Below, one piece after another: positions 35,201-47,599 of a stretch of DNA of 64,000 bases. Source of the DNA: Gnetum montanum (Eukaryota; Streptophyta; Gnetopsida; Gnetales; Gnetaceae); contig MNCI01028319.1 in assembly GCA_015680685.1 (NCBI GenBank), positions 125,547 through 189,546 on the forward strand. The letters run 5' to 3'. Position 1 is the stretch's first letter, and each line of letters starts with the position of its first letter. The notes under the pieces are model-generated. The model was not told the origin of the DNA. It worked only from the letters and a program-made list of their open reading frames with translations, and ran no database searches. The position numbers were made by a program, and so were the translations under genes.

Positions 35201-37587
35201 TAGTCATCAACAATCACAAAAAAAAAAAAAAATCTTGTATAACATATGTTGTAAGTTTTAGTTGATCCAACTTAATCTAAATGCAATAATTCAAGAGAAT
35301 GTTTAGTAGTAATGTCTTTTTTTCTTTTCAAGGATATGGATTTTTGTTTACCTTTTTAGCACATTTTGCATATCTTATCCTTGTTAGATTGTATGTTGGA
35401 TAGTCCTTTAATGATTTTATTTTTAGAGAGCTTTCTAATGCTCTTAAAATTTAAATGTCCCAACCTCCTACATCAAAGCAAACTATCATTTGATTTGCTA
35501 ATTAGACACTTCAAATTGTACCTACTTAGATGATAATTATTAATCAAATTAATATTACCTAATCTATATCCCATAAGAATGACCTCATTAGTTTTAGGAT
35601 CTTGAATGATACAATGATCAATTTGAAATAATATACACTTGTCATTATCAAAAATCTGACTAACACTTAATATACTATGTTGTAATCCTACAACATAAAG
35701 CACATTATCAATTATATGAGAATTCTTAACTCCAACCATACCTTTCACCATCATACCTTTAAAGAGAGATAAATCTTAACCTATCTATATTCAAATGTCT
35801 TAAGCATCCACTATCAATATACTAAAAAGTGAGTGGTTTCTCTCGAGGTTCTAACTTGACTAAATATGCTTAATCTATTATGTTCTTTAGAATTCACACA
35901 TTTTTTACTTTGGAATTTTATTTGTTCATCTTGTGCCTGTCTTGGTTAGTTATTAAAAGTCTCATATTATCATAATTTAAATAATACTTGCATGGGTAAA
36001 ACTATTTGATATGACCATAATTATAGCAATAATAACATTAAATACATGAATTTATAGAGAGGGGTTCATATCTTGGTCTGATTTATCTCCAACTTGCTTT
36101 GATTTTCCTATCATCATGTTCAAGGTGGTTCTTCCCCAGATGAATTTTTCATGATCACTTCTAAGCTTAACAATTTCTTAAGCTTGATGTGCAACAGTGG
36201 CTTGAAAGTCACTAATTTTTTTAAGAAGGTTTTTAATTTGTTCCTCCTTTTCTTAAAGCTAAATGTCTCTCTTCCTGAGACATTTTTTAAAAAGCTACAT
36301 CTTACTTGTAATTCACTATGAGGAGTTTATTTCTTTTGGAGTTTAGTGGCTTGACATTCTAGCTCTAAATCTTGTTCGTGACACTTTCTCTTTATATTTA
36401 TGCAAATACTTTTGAATTTACTAAAAGAATTAAGAAGAAATTCATACCATTCTTCTTCAATCATCCTTTCCTTACCTTCATGAGGTTGATCTTCTTCTTC
36501 CCATGTTATCATGACAATAATATTACATTCTTCATTAGAATCCTCATCTAATGAGGATTTATTTAATTCATCCCAAGAACATAGGAACTTCTTATCTTTG
36601 AATTTACCCTTCTTTTCTTTTTTCTTACTTGGACATTTTCATGTGATGTATACATAGCCATGATAATGATACCATTGAATGTCATTTTACTTATCATCCT
36701 TTTTTTCATTACTCATGGATTTCTTTCCTCTATACTTTCTTCTAAATATTCTACCAAAATTTCTTATTAGTAGGAGCAATTCTTCATCATTTAGATCATC
36801 TGAATTAGCATCTTCAATATTCTTTGAAGATTTTAGGGTAATGTTTTTATTTTATGATCCAAAAACATTATCTTCTTGAAGAGACATTTTGTATGTTTCC
36901 AAGTTGCCTTAGAGTTAATTAACTTTCATGAGATTGCCTCTTAGTTCACGGATGGTTTTCACCTTGACATGAAATTTATTGAGTAACCTTCCCAAGTCTT
37001 GTTAGCAAATTTTGGAATCAAGACAATCTTTGCTAAGACTTTTGAAAGCATTAACAATTTTAATAACTCTTAAGAAATACTACTTTATGGATTCATCATC
37101 TCTTACCTTTAGAAGTACAAACCTATGATCGAGAACTTGTGCCTTGGATAACTTTATCAAAGTGTTCTCCTCATGTGTAGATTCAAGGAGATTTCAAATC
37201 TTCTTACTAGCTTTGTAACAAACAACTCAATTGAATTCTTCAAGGCATAAAATACAATAGAAAGCATTCATGGTCTTAGCATTTTCCACATGTACTCTCT
37301 TTTTCTGATTTGACCATTTACTGACATCCTTGGGTCATCTATAAGAATTTTCACTTGGTATTATGTAAACCTCTATGAGGTTTGAATCCATATTCAACTA
37401 AGGACTAAATGTCAAATTTCAAAGATTATAATAAGCATCTCATTCTTATCTTCTAGTAGTTATAATTTAATCCATCAATGAATGCAGGCTTGTAAGTAGA
37501 TTGTGCACCTATAATGATGATGATAAAACAAGAACAAATTCTTGGTGAAAGTTAATCTAGTATCCATGAGATTAGGCTCTAATACTA
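32256..37587 (-). mobile_element. Copia retrotransposon interior, decayed but collinear
   Basis: Read leftward from the primer site at 37587, the order is as follows. Gag: 37500-36000, with a coiled, charged part at 36512-36327 and a zinc-knuckle remnant CYYCYNYGHIK near 36020. Protease: YIDSGCLRHL at about 35800-35830, with the catalytic DSG kept. Pre-integrase: 35754-35473 (VGLQHSILSVSQIF). Integrase: 35188-34988 (KKIRSNYEGEF, LVPRTPY) and the GYSYTRKAYRVHHK segment at 34763-34443. Reverse transcriptase: 34260-33480 (NTKWIFRNK, NKARLVAKGCN). RNase H: 33294-33097 (IFCYNMSAINIVKN, HSRTMYIEIRHHFI). Tail: VDILTKSLP near 33030. The reverse transcriptase YVDD motif was not found. Many stops and shifts make it inactive. 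Confidence 0.85.
37575..37587 (-). promoter_or_regulatory. Copia primer binding site
   Basis: On the minus strand it reads TAGTATTAGAGCC, close to TGGTATCAGAGC, the initiator tRNA-Met site typical of Copia elements. It lies between the LTR and gag. Confidence 0.7.
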
Positions 37588-38929
37588 GTTATGGATTGAA
37601 TGTTACACCCTACAAGTCTAGGTGAATAGGATGTATGAATAAAAATTTGGACAATCTAACTCAAATATAATAAAAAATATGTTACTGTAAAATTTTAAAA
37701 TGGAATCAAAGTATAGCACATCTAATCTATGATCAAAAGTGAAATGCAAGAAATTAAAAAAATGGACAGTGTGCAATACAATTTATAGTAGTTCAACTTG
37801 GGCCTACTTCCACTCTGCAGGGTCATTCAAATATCTTCTATCCTTAGATTTACTTCCAATCTTCAACTCCTTGAAGAAAAATGCTAATTTTAACGATTTA
37901 TAGTCTCCCTTTTGTACAACTAGGATTTTTAGGCTAAAATCCTCAAACTAGATCTCATAGATCAAAAGAAATATTAAACGATGCTCAGTGATCTCATAAT
38001 AGATTAGACTACATCTAATATAAACATAGAACATGCAAATGATATAGATTTTGAGGTACAAAGATACAAGAGAATGTTGTGATTTTTTTCTATTTATTAC
38101 ACACATAAAAAACTCCTTGAAGCTTACTTTGATTTTTCTTGATGCTACTGAAATACTAATTCACTTTCAATTATCCATCTCCACTTAAGTACCAATAGCC
38201 ATAAGAGCTATGATGTCTATGAAGAAATGTTCTAGCCAATGGCAATATTTAGTCTTCAACACTTGGTTTGTCTCATAATATTTGAGGGACATTTTGACCT
38301 TTTTTCCTTTTTATTTTTTATTATTTTTCTCCAATAAGTGATCTTAGTTAAGGTCTATACACCTCATACTACATCTTACAAATACTTAAACTCATAGCTT
38401 TATCATCCAACTTAATCTCAATCATCTGGAACTAGCTTATATCATGGGCTGCTCATCTCGTGTTAATCAATCTAACATTAAATCAATAAACATTAAAAGT
38501 AATGCATTTTCTAGCTACAGAACTTTCTCTATACGTGGGTCAATCAACCTATGGAGGGGTTTGTTTACGTTAAGGATCAATAGGTCAACCTTAAGATTGT
38601 TGCATTTAATTTCTTCTAAACTTTACCTACTCCTAGGTAGGTCAACCTTTGAGAAGATTAGTCAACCTAAATAGTGTGCATTTTTCTACCTTTTAAATTT
38701 TGGCAACTCATAGGTAGGTCAATCTCACTATGGATTGCTCAACCTATAAGGGCAATAGATGAACCTATAAATTTTAGGATTAACCTAATAGCTGTATCTA
38801 TTTGGAGTACTGGGTTTTTATGTAAATTTGGATCGATTGACCCATCCCATGATTGGTAGATCTTCAACATGATAAATTTGGCAATTTAGATAAACATTTT
38901 TTCATTCCAAATCACCAATTTAATTAACA
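37588..38929 (-). repeat. 5' LTR of the Copia element
   Basis: About 1.34 kb, bounded by the primer site on the left and by TGTTAATTAAATTGG (minus strand start) on the right. The part 38540-38740 contains repeated GGTCAACC-type motifs, which may be enhancer repeats of U3. Confidence 0.55.
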
Positions 38930-39640
38930 ATTTTGAGTTTTTACAAGCTCCCAGTGATGATATTTTAATCATCCTCAATATGATAGACATTAATTTTAGC
39001 ACTTTTTGGTAGCTTTTGGAGGCTCAAAATAAAGTATTTTAACTAGGTAATGCTAGAGCCAATGACACCTATAGAAACCCCTACAAAATCATCATCTTTT
39101 ACATCATTTCAAACTCTAAAAAGCTTCCAATGTTTATCCTTGATCATCACCATGATGATAGGCATCAATTCCAACATCTACGATGACTTCGAGTGGTCAA
39201 AATGAGGGTCAAAAGTTATACTAATGTTCATGTAATACTAAATCCAATGTCAGTATCAGTGTTTAATGTCATTGATAGAATGATCCTTCAAAATATCATC
39301 ACCAATGGCATTTTTGGCATCTAGAGGATTTCAAAAGTTTACCCTAATCATGGCCTAGAGGATAGGCATCAATTTAGATACTTTTGGTATCTTTTTAAGG
39401 CTAAAATATGGTGTTTAAACTAAGTGACACTTGGTAATGTTGGCATTAGTTCCAGCATCACCTACTAATGTTACTTACACTTCACTATTGAAAAAGTCAT
39501 CTCTATATCATGCTTCAAGCCTCGTTAAGCATGTAATAACTATTCTTCATCATCCCTTTGGATGATGGTCATCAATTTTGGCAATTTTTGAGGTTGTGGA
39601 AGGCTTGATTCAACATGTCTTTCCTATGTGATATCTAGGT
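38930..39640. repeat. Diverged tandem repeat, period about 170-205 bp
   Basis: A block starting GATAGACATTAATTTTAGCA (38981) recurs as GATAGGCATCAATTCCAACA (39159), GATAGGCATCAATTTAGATA (39362) and GATGGTCATCAATTTTGGCA (39555). Each copy is accompanied by related flanking phrases such as CTTTTTGGTAGCTTTT. Divergence is high, so it is old. Confidence 0.65.
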
Positions 39641-39760
39641 AACATTGGTGTCAATATCCTTTGTAGCACATGCACATGCTAGTGTCAACATCTTCTATAG
39701 CATGCACACATCAATGTTAGAATCATCTATAATACATCTCAATGTCAACATCACATGTAG

Positions 39761-39780
39761 CACACACACACACACACACA
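39761..39780. repeat. (CA)10 microsatellite
   Basis: Ten perfect CA units. Confidence 0.95.
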
Positions 39781-39924
39781 TACTAATGTTAATGTCACAA
39801 CATTGTTGTGTCATCTTTAGCATGTGAACTTAAGTCTTCAAAAGTAAACTCCAAGTTAATAATTCTAAAATTTGGGTGTTTTTAGGAAATCCTAACTCTA
39901 TAAATACAAAATTCAAATATTAAT

Positions 39925-41450
39925 TCAAGGTAAATTTCTTAAGATATGAGGATACTCTTCAAGTTTCAAGAGGTCCAAAATATTAGTACCTACATTAACT
40001 ATATCATCTACATGTTCCATGACCATTTTAGCATCCCTTGCAATTTGTGAGTTTAGTCTCAACATTGGTAACATAGGTTCAACATAGTGCTTGAATTTAT
40101 CTAAGCCATATGCCATCACCATCAACTCCTTCTTTGTAGTGGTGTCGCTTAGTTGTGTACTAGTGATACTTTTGCTTGTACAATGGATATAGTATGGATA
40201 TCTTTTATCATCTAGCTATGTAAGCATTACTCCCAATGCAAAATGGGATGCATCTATCTTAATGTGGAAGGGTCTAGACTAGTCAAGAGCTTGTAGAACC
40301 AGAGTCTCTTCCATTGTCCATTCAAACATTGTCCCTTCTTTGTTAGCTCCACTAATAGCTTTGTAGTTTTTGAGAAGTTGTTGATGAATCTCATATAGTA
40401 GCCTATGTATCTAAGGAATGATTTCATATCTTTTACTATTTATGACTTTTGAGTAATTCCTTGGAATCACTCTTATCTTCTCAAAATCTACCTCGATCTC
40501 CTTTTTAGATATTAGATGCCCAAGGACAATGCACTCCTAGACTATTATATAGCTTTTCTACTATTTGAGATTTAGGTTGATCTCTACACATCTATTTAGT
40601 ACTTGCTCCAAATGGTCTAATGCTTACTCAAAGTCAAAGTCATAGGTGGAGAAGTCATTCATGAAAACTTCTATACCATTATCAATTTGTTATTGAAAGA
40701 TGTTAAGAAAAAAGTTATTAGAAGGTTCTAGGTGCATTATAGCAACCAAATGACATCTTTTATTATGCAATAGTCTTCTAGGGACTCATGAATGTGGTTT
40801 TGGCCTAGTCTTCTAGGGCTATCTGAATTTGGTTATAGTTACTATAGTCATCTAGGAAGTTGTGATACCTGTGTCTTACAATAGTTTCCAATACTTAGCG
40901 TAAAAATGGTAACAAAAAATGGTCTTTTAAGGTCATCATGTTCAATAGCTTGAAATCAATGCAAATTATTTATTGACTATCTTTTTTAGACACAATGATG
41001 AGTCAACTTATCCACTTATTGTTTGCTATAGGGTAAATGAATCCTACTTTAAGGAGTTTCTCCACCTCATTCTTGACAACTTGTTTCAGTTTGGGATCCA
41101 ATCTTCATTATTATTATCTTTTAAGCTTTATGGTTGGATCTGCATAGCTTGTATGTTGTCATATGTGTGGATTAATATTTGCTATCTAATAATATAACTA
41201 AGCAAAGGTTGTTGACTATTTGTTCACCACCATCAGCAACTTTAATTTCTGTTTCCTTTTGTACTTAACATATATAATTACCAATTTTTCATTTTTCAGG
41301 AACATGAATTCAAGTGATTTTCATAATGTTTTGAGTTGAAGTAGCAACAATTCAAATTTCTTTATAATTTCCAACTCTTCCAAATCCATGTCTACTTCTT
41401 GTTGATTTTCCACATTAGGGAGTTGGCATCTAGGCTCCTTCATTTAATCT
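39925..41450 (-). pseudogene. Gypsy reverse transcriptase/RNase H relic
   Basis: Read leftward: a piece near 40740-40560 with GIEVFMNDFSTYDFDFE (normally FxDDF with two Asp, here MNDF) and HLEQVLNRCVEINLNLK, then IVLGHLISKKEIEVDFEKI near 40530-40480. RNase H starts with KIDASHFALGVMLT near 40260-40220 and continues with TTTKKELMVMAYGLDKFKHY at 40140-40085. These are the palm, connection and RNase H landmarks of Ty3/Gypsy pol. The catalytic YxDD second position is altered and stops are frequent, so it is dead. It is probably the pol part of the element whose gag lies at 52964-55430. Confidence 0.8.
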
Positions 41451-41488
41451 AATATAGTAATATATGTACTTTTGAGGGCTTCCTATGG

Positions 41489-42375
41489 TTCCATACATCA
41501 TCATCATCATCCTAGTCTTATCCCAACAAGATGGGGTTAGCTACATGAGCTCTTTTCCATCATTTACCTGTATAAATAGCTAGATCCTTATTTCTATGTA
41601 GCTTCTTAAAATCATCTTTGAACATTTTTCCATGTCTTTGATTTTCTTTTTGATGGATTTCTTGGAACAATGACGTAGCAATTTTTATTTATAACCTTAT
41701 TGTCTAATCTTCTCTGCACATGTTCAAACCATCTAAGCCACCATTCTTATAGCTTATCTAAAATAGAAGCTACTCCAAGTCTTCTTCTAATATCTGTATT
41801 ATGTAGTTTATATCTTCTAGTAACATTCAAAATCCATCAAAGTATTCACATTTCTACCACACTATTTTGTTGTTCATGCCTCTTTTGTATTGTTCAACAT
41901 TCAACACCATATAAGATCATAGGCTTGATTACTTTCTTGTAAAATTTCCACTTTAATTTTATTGGCATTCTTTTATCACATAGAAAATCATTAGTCTATC
42001 TCCATAGACAAAGTAAAATTGTAGCTTTCATTTGAAATCAATTGTTGGGTGCCATCTTACTATGTTGTTACTGCATATAGGCATCTTTTCACACTCATGA
42101 ATTCTACACACAATCTACATGTTGTGATGGTATGTTGTCTAATTGTCCAAATTTTCTACATGCAATTGCACCCAGTGTCATTAAATGCAGTGCATGAAAC
42201 TCTATTCTTCTTCATTATTCTATGTTCATTTTCCTTGGAAATCTCTAAGGATAGGTCTCTCGTTCCTAACTTAGCATTAATTATACTAAATGAAGTCCTT
42301 TTCATAATGATGGAAAATTTCTCCTTATAGTTTGTCCACATGGATAACCAAAAAATTTGTAAAATACTAGCAATC
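41489..42375 (-). mobile_element. RTE-type LINE, 5'-truncated, with (ATG)n tail
   Basis: Read leftward: MPIKLKWKFYKKVIKPMILY and GVECW near 41970-41885, DIRRRLGVASILDKL near 41800-41750, then EWWLRWFEHVQRRLDNK near 41750-41700. The end is CCCATCTTGTTGGGATAAG followed by ACTAGGATGATGATGATGATG at 41490-41515. The WLRWFGHVQRR motif close to the 3' end and the 'GGGATAAG + trinucleotide tail' ending are typical of plant RTE LINEs. The catalytic core is not visible. It interrupts the Gypsy interior between protease (42.4-42.5 kb) and reverse transcriptase (below 41.45 kb). Confidence 0.8.
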
Positions 42376-42379
42376 CCCA

Positions 42380-42526
42380 ATGGTGATTACAATATCTTCC
42401 ACTAATCCTAAAGGAATGATGATAGACTAGTCTGTAAGCTCCAACTTGATGTTGCATTTCTTATGAAAAGGTAAGCTCCAGGCTTTGTACATTTCTTATA
42501 AAATCAAGTTGACTTTAGAACCTAAG
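42380..42526 (-). pseudogene. Gypsy protease fragment
   Basis: The minus strand gives LGSKVNLIL, KCNIKLELTDQ-like (one stop) and IIIPLGLVEDIVITIGD. This is the retropepsin region of Gypsy elements, normally DLGxSxNLxP followed by LxLADxSxxxPxGxVEDV. The catalytic Asp lies at the junction with the inserted element at 42527. Its other half is probably the region just right of 52968. Confidence 0.6.
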
Positions 42527-43415
42527 TGATGAGTAGTGTAATAATCCAACACCCAACCATACAAGTTATGAGTGTTCACATATAGCCTAGTCGTACTCTA
42601 TAGATAAACAATGTTGATATACTAGTAACTGAGTTGAAGTTCAAGATCATTGTTTTCCCGCTTTGAGTTAGCGAAAGCTAAGCTATGGTTTAACTCACAA
42701 TGAGGCATGTGATAAATGATGTTGTTGAGACCATTTTACTCCTAGCAATAAACATAATTTAGAATTAGATTTAATCTAAGTATTTATAGAAATGTAAATC
42801 TACTCTAACCTAAGGCAATCAATATATAATCCTAATTTTTCGCACATGCCTTGGACTTTGTGTAACTATTACTAGGATACCAAGCATTATGCTACTGGGC
42901 ATACAAGATAATAACACTATTGGGCTTACCAAACGATTACACTTAAGTTCTTGAAATCAATCGTACTCATTCAGCTTATTATAAACGAGCAAAGGTAAAG
43001 TGCTTTGGAAAAGTAGAACATGAAGCTAGAAGACAGGAAACATTATTCTAAGTAAAAACAGTAAACACTAAGTGGATGCTACAATGATGTGAAGTAATAT
43101 TGATCTTTATTTTCATTCGTAAACTGTGCCTAAGTACAATCTGTTTGAATAAAGACTTCATTCAATTACTATACATCACACTACGGGCATTCACCTCTAG
43201 TGCTAAACTACGAAACGAAACTGCAACAATTTGGGTAAGGTATGGAATGGAAAGTTGGTTGATCATGCACCCAAGTGTTGTATTTATAGGGCTACACACA
43301 TCCCAAGACATCGTATCAACAATGACGTAGCATGTGTTGTGACATCGTATCAATGACATCATTGATTTGACATTGTTTCTACAATGTCATTTTGACAAAC
43401 AAATTGACTTTATCA
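42527..43415 (-). repeat. 3' LTR of the PTPP element
   Basis: 889 bp, with the same landmarks as 52081-52963 almost throughout. The purine tract is directly to the right. Confidence 0.85.
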
Positions 43416-43599
43416 TACCCCCACGACTAATTGGAAACTCATCCTTGACTTAAAACAAAATGAGGATGGAGTTCTTACAAGATTGGGAGGTAGATTCAAC
43501 TATACATGACTAATAGACTATTTACATGACTTAGAATGCCATAGTGGTATTTCAAAAAATTTAGACATAGTTGTTTAATAAAACAAAATAAAAATAAGA

Positions 43600-46214
43600 T
43601 AAAAACTTGAAGACACTTAATGTAGTTGAAGTGCTTGACAATGGTGGCTCTTCCATCAGCTGCTTTTCTTTATCGTTAGGCTTTCTAAACTGATGTCTGT
43701 TAAGTAACTCCTAAAGATTCTCCTCCTTCATTCTGGGATCATGTATCATTCATGCTTGTTGTGCAACAAGTGATGGGTCTAGTACATCCCATGGACATGG
43801 CAGCTGTGAGAACATTTGGTTCACTTTAACCAACCACACCATAAACTATCGTCATTCTTTCTCAAATGCTCTAGCCATTTTTCCATAGTTCCTAATAATC
43901 TATGATTCTTCTGGATATGTTAGTTGCACCATCATTTTGGTCATGCTAGCTAGCTTTTACCACTTCAAGTTTTGAATTTGCCACATGTAGTTTCTGCAAA
44001 GTGTCTTCTCTATCAACAAATTCCTTTTCATACAAAGCATATACTACTACTACTTATTATTCTAATTTGTTTCTAGGTTGTCTTGCTATCAACATGGCTA
44101 AGTTAGCATATCAAAGATTTGCTAACCCCATGTATTTTGTAACGTCTTCGATCTTTAGGTCTTTATTGTTAACCTCTACTTGGTGGACATTGGTCAGGCC
44201 ATCCAAAATTGGTTACCAATTAGGATTTTGTGTTGAAATGGTATTGATCTTGGCCTTTACCATCTGGATTTTTTTCTCATTTATCCACTTATACATGTCC
44301 ACCTAGTCACAAAAATGCTCTTTGAGCCTCTCATGCTTTTTAGCTTTATTCTACCATACTCTTGTCTCAATTGTAGACTTCTATCAAATGGTGAGAACCT
44401 CCTACATTAAGAAGGTTTTATTTTCTCTTGCTAGATGACTCATGTTTTGGTTGACCCATATTAATTAGTCTTGAAGTTTCTGAATGCTTTCTTCGAGGAC
44501 ATTCTTTTGGTGTTCAAGGTTGGTCAACCAAGCATTCTCTATAGCTATTTGTTTAATCTCTTCTTACAAGGTGATGAGTGTATTGGCATGTGCATAAGTT
44601 TGCACTTTAGCTAGGGAGGCATCCCACATTGCTTTCTTCTTCTCATGCTCCATCCACATGTTGTGGTCAATAAGGTGATTTATGTGGTTTGAGTAGGATT
44701 TCTCTTTTTCTCCCTTAGGGTTGTGAGCTCTTCTTGTAGTCTACCTACTTCATTCTCAACATGCTTTGCCTTGGTTTTTGCCATGACCAGCTTTCCTTTG
44801 GTGGCTATGAGATCAGACTGAACTACAATGACATCACTAGGGATCTGAAAAAGATCATACATGACCTATCCTATCTATAGCAATTTATCAAGTACATCTT
44901 CGTGTTCTGTAGAAATCATCAAGGTACCAACTAACATTTGAGCATCTCTAACTCCAAAAAGATCGATTGGTGGCAAAAAAAAAGGACATTAAAGTATTCT
45001 TTGATGTGATCTATGATCACTTTTATAACTCCCACTACATCTTAATGTTGCATAACCATGACTGTGACTCCTTCAATCTCTAGCATTACTTGGAATGATG
45101 TGTATTCCCAAAAATCTATTATGACCATTCTCCCCATCCTCTTGATTGCAATCAGATTTGACCTTTGAAAAGATCTATTAATATTGTTGGCCTAACTGCA
45201 TCATCAATTACTTTATAGAGGCTGACTCCTTCACAGGTTCCCTAGCTAATTGTCTATGTAATATGGTGTAGACAACTCATTAAAGTCCTATAATCTTGTG
45301 GTGGTGATGGTGGAATTTGTTGTTGCTATTGTTGCTACTAGTTAGTTGGCTTGTAAGTACTGGGTCCATCTTACTACTGCTAAGCAGTAGTTTGGATCGT
45401 TTTAGCAGGAGTTGAGCCTGTTGCTCCCCCAGTGCCTAGTTGTTTCTCCACTTGATCTTACTTTGGCGGCATTGGCTTTGACATCTTAACACAGGAGGTA
45501 TTTTGTGCTTTCCTCAAAACATCATTGATGTAGCTTGAGATGCTTGCTTGTTTGCACAATTTCCTAATAAGGCAAGGGAAGCATAGTGTAGGTTTCCCTA
45601 CCTTCTTCTCTTTAAATTGTTGTTGGATCTCTAGGAAGTAGAGATGGACAATGTTGGTGTTAGATTTCCCTATCAAAATGGTACTTCCTTTGGGCGCATA
45701 TGTAGATATTCTATTCAATCTCTTTATAGGAAATAGGTGCTAGCTACAATTCTTGAAATAATTTTTTTCTTCAGTAATCAACTCACTGTATTCCTTGTCC
45801 TCCTTGCCATAGGCTCTATGTAACCATAATCTTTTAGCATCAATGTCAAACCGTGTAGAGATTTGTGTAACATTAGCCCCTTATTTTGGTAGATTTAGAG
45901 CTTTGGCTACTACATCAACTGTGTATGGCACAAAAATTTCCTCTATCTTTACTATAGCATCAACTTGTTTATATAACCAAAATTGGAGGGTTTCCCCTAA
46001 GTACCATTTTCCATTGGTACTTGTGATGCCTCAACCTCTACTTAGGAAAATTGCTTAGTAATAGATGTTTCTTGATAGATGCTGAAGGATTGAGCTTCCT
46101 ACTTCACTTACTCTACTAGTGGAGTTTGTTCTCTAGTGCGACCTCTTCATTGGCCTCTTGTCTTTTGCTTTCTGATTATGCAAGTCCTTCCTCTAGTATC
46201 CTTTTTAGGGCCAT
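43600..46214 (-). pseudogene. PTPP/coiled-coil gene, copy 2 (decayed)
   Basis: The start at 46214 (MALKRILEEG) matches copy 3 (50355) and copy 1 (11575). It is followed by a basic, Gln-rich leader, then STILIGKSNTNIVHLYFLEI and GKPTLCFPCLIRKLCKQ at 45718-45540 (the PTPP-like core). A long helical region includes FQIPSDVIVVQSDLIATKGK and HVENEVGRLQEELTTLRE at 44862-44680, a probable coiled coil. The end, MEEPPLSST, lies near 43640. The ancestral frame would have been about 870 codons. It has many stops. PTPP is a Pfam family of unknown function (from memory); the coiled coil suggests self-association, which is inference. Confidence 0.65.
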
Positions 46215-46747
46215 TTGCAATCAATCAAGAGTTTTAAAATTATTAAAGTGTTCATATCAATCCTTAATAATACTTTATCTTGATGATACCCTTAATTAGA
46301 TCAAGTTTTCATCATAATATGATTGTAGAGTTAGGAAAATTATCAAAAAAAAACCCCTTAGATATTATATTTTAATTATTATGACCTCTCACAATTATTA
46401 TCTTTTTGTTTAAAATGCCTTGAAATTGATTAGAATGGTTTATTAAGAGGATTCATTAGACTTATTTGGCTTGAATTTACTAAATTCTTAATGATATTCT
46501 TTACGTTTGATCTTGTGTACTCTAAACTATCTTCTAGAGTTAGGCAATTTTTTCAAAATTTGGCTCAAATTTTTTGTTATATCATCTCCCATGGCCTAGG
46601 TGAGCACTCCGGGATCAAATACAATAAAAAATCAGGAAAATCAGAGTTGTGTGACACAAGATATGGCTTGCAAAAGTTGGGGGATTAGAGCTTAAAAGAA
46701 GAAAATCAAAAAATCTTCTTATATGAAATGAGTGGAATGAAAAATTT
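46215..46747. other. Conserved 5' leader of PTPP copy 2
   Basis: Non-coding sequence with blocks shared with the other copies: GATTGTAGAGTTAGGAAAAT at 46321 (compare 50463 and the reverse complement near 11455) and AAAATTTGGCTCAAATTTTT at 46553. It ends at the truncated LTR, so its primer site is lost. Confidence 0.6.
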
Positions 46748-47439
46748 TATAGCATATGATTCTTGATGTTGTTTCAACCTTATGCTACTCCTAACAATAA
46801 TAAGGGAATCAATTATCTAACTAATTAACAATAGAAAGTAAAGTCTAAACTAGCCTATGTGCAATGAGTATTCATTCCTAACCTTCCATACATGCCTTGG
46901 ACCTCGTGCAATTACCATTGGGATTACCAAGCATACAGTTATTGGGCATACCAAATGATAAAAATATTAAATTACCTAGTAATTACACTTAAGTGCTCAT
47001 GATTAGTTGTACTCATTTCACTTAATAATAGAAACAATACAAAACAATAAATCATAATCATTAACTAAGCAAAACAGTAAGCATTTAAGTAATTAACAAT
47101 AATGATCAAGCTAAGTGGATGCTACAATGATGGAAGTAATCTCAATCTTTATTGCTAAACATACAATGTGTCCAAGGAGGTCACACTCAAATAAGGATGT
47201 TGTACAATCCCTTAACATCACATTGCGGGCATGCACTAGAAACAAATTGAGAAAACTTATTTATGTCCACGTCTAAAATGTATTGAAATCTATATCTAAA
47301 CCATGCACCCAAGTGTTGTATTTATAGGCTAGCATGGAAAGATGGATATTGGAACCCCAACATTGGAGGTTATTCCCTGATATTGAATATTCAATAACGC
47401 AACTTTGATATTAGAGCCCTACCAAAACATGACTCATCA
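46748..47439 (-). repeat. Truncated LTR between the two PTPP units
   Basis: It begins at the equivalent of position 42703 in the full LTR (GCATATGATTCTTGATGTTG) and ends CTCATCA followed by TACCCCCATGAC, the usual purine tract. About 180 bp at the primer-site side are missing. Confidence 0.7.
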
Positions 47440-47599
47440 TACCCCCATGACTAAATGAAATCTCATACTTGAGTTATACAAAATGAGGAACAAGTTCTTT
47501 ATAAAACATTGGGAAGTTATGGGATTATTGATCGACTCTGATAGGCAAATAAACTGACTCTTTTATGTTACAGTGGTGTTTGACAAAATTGGACATGAC

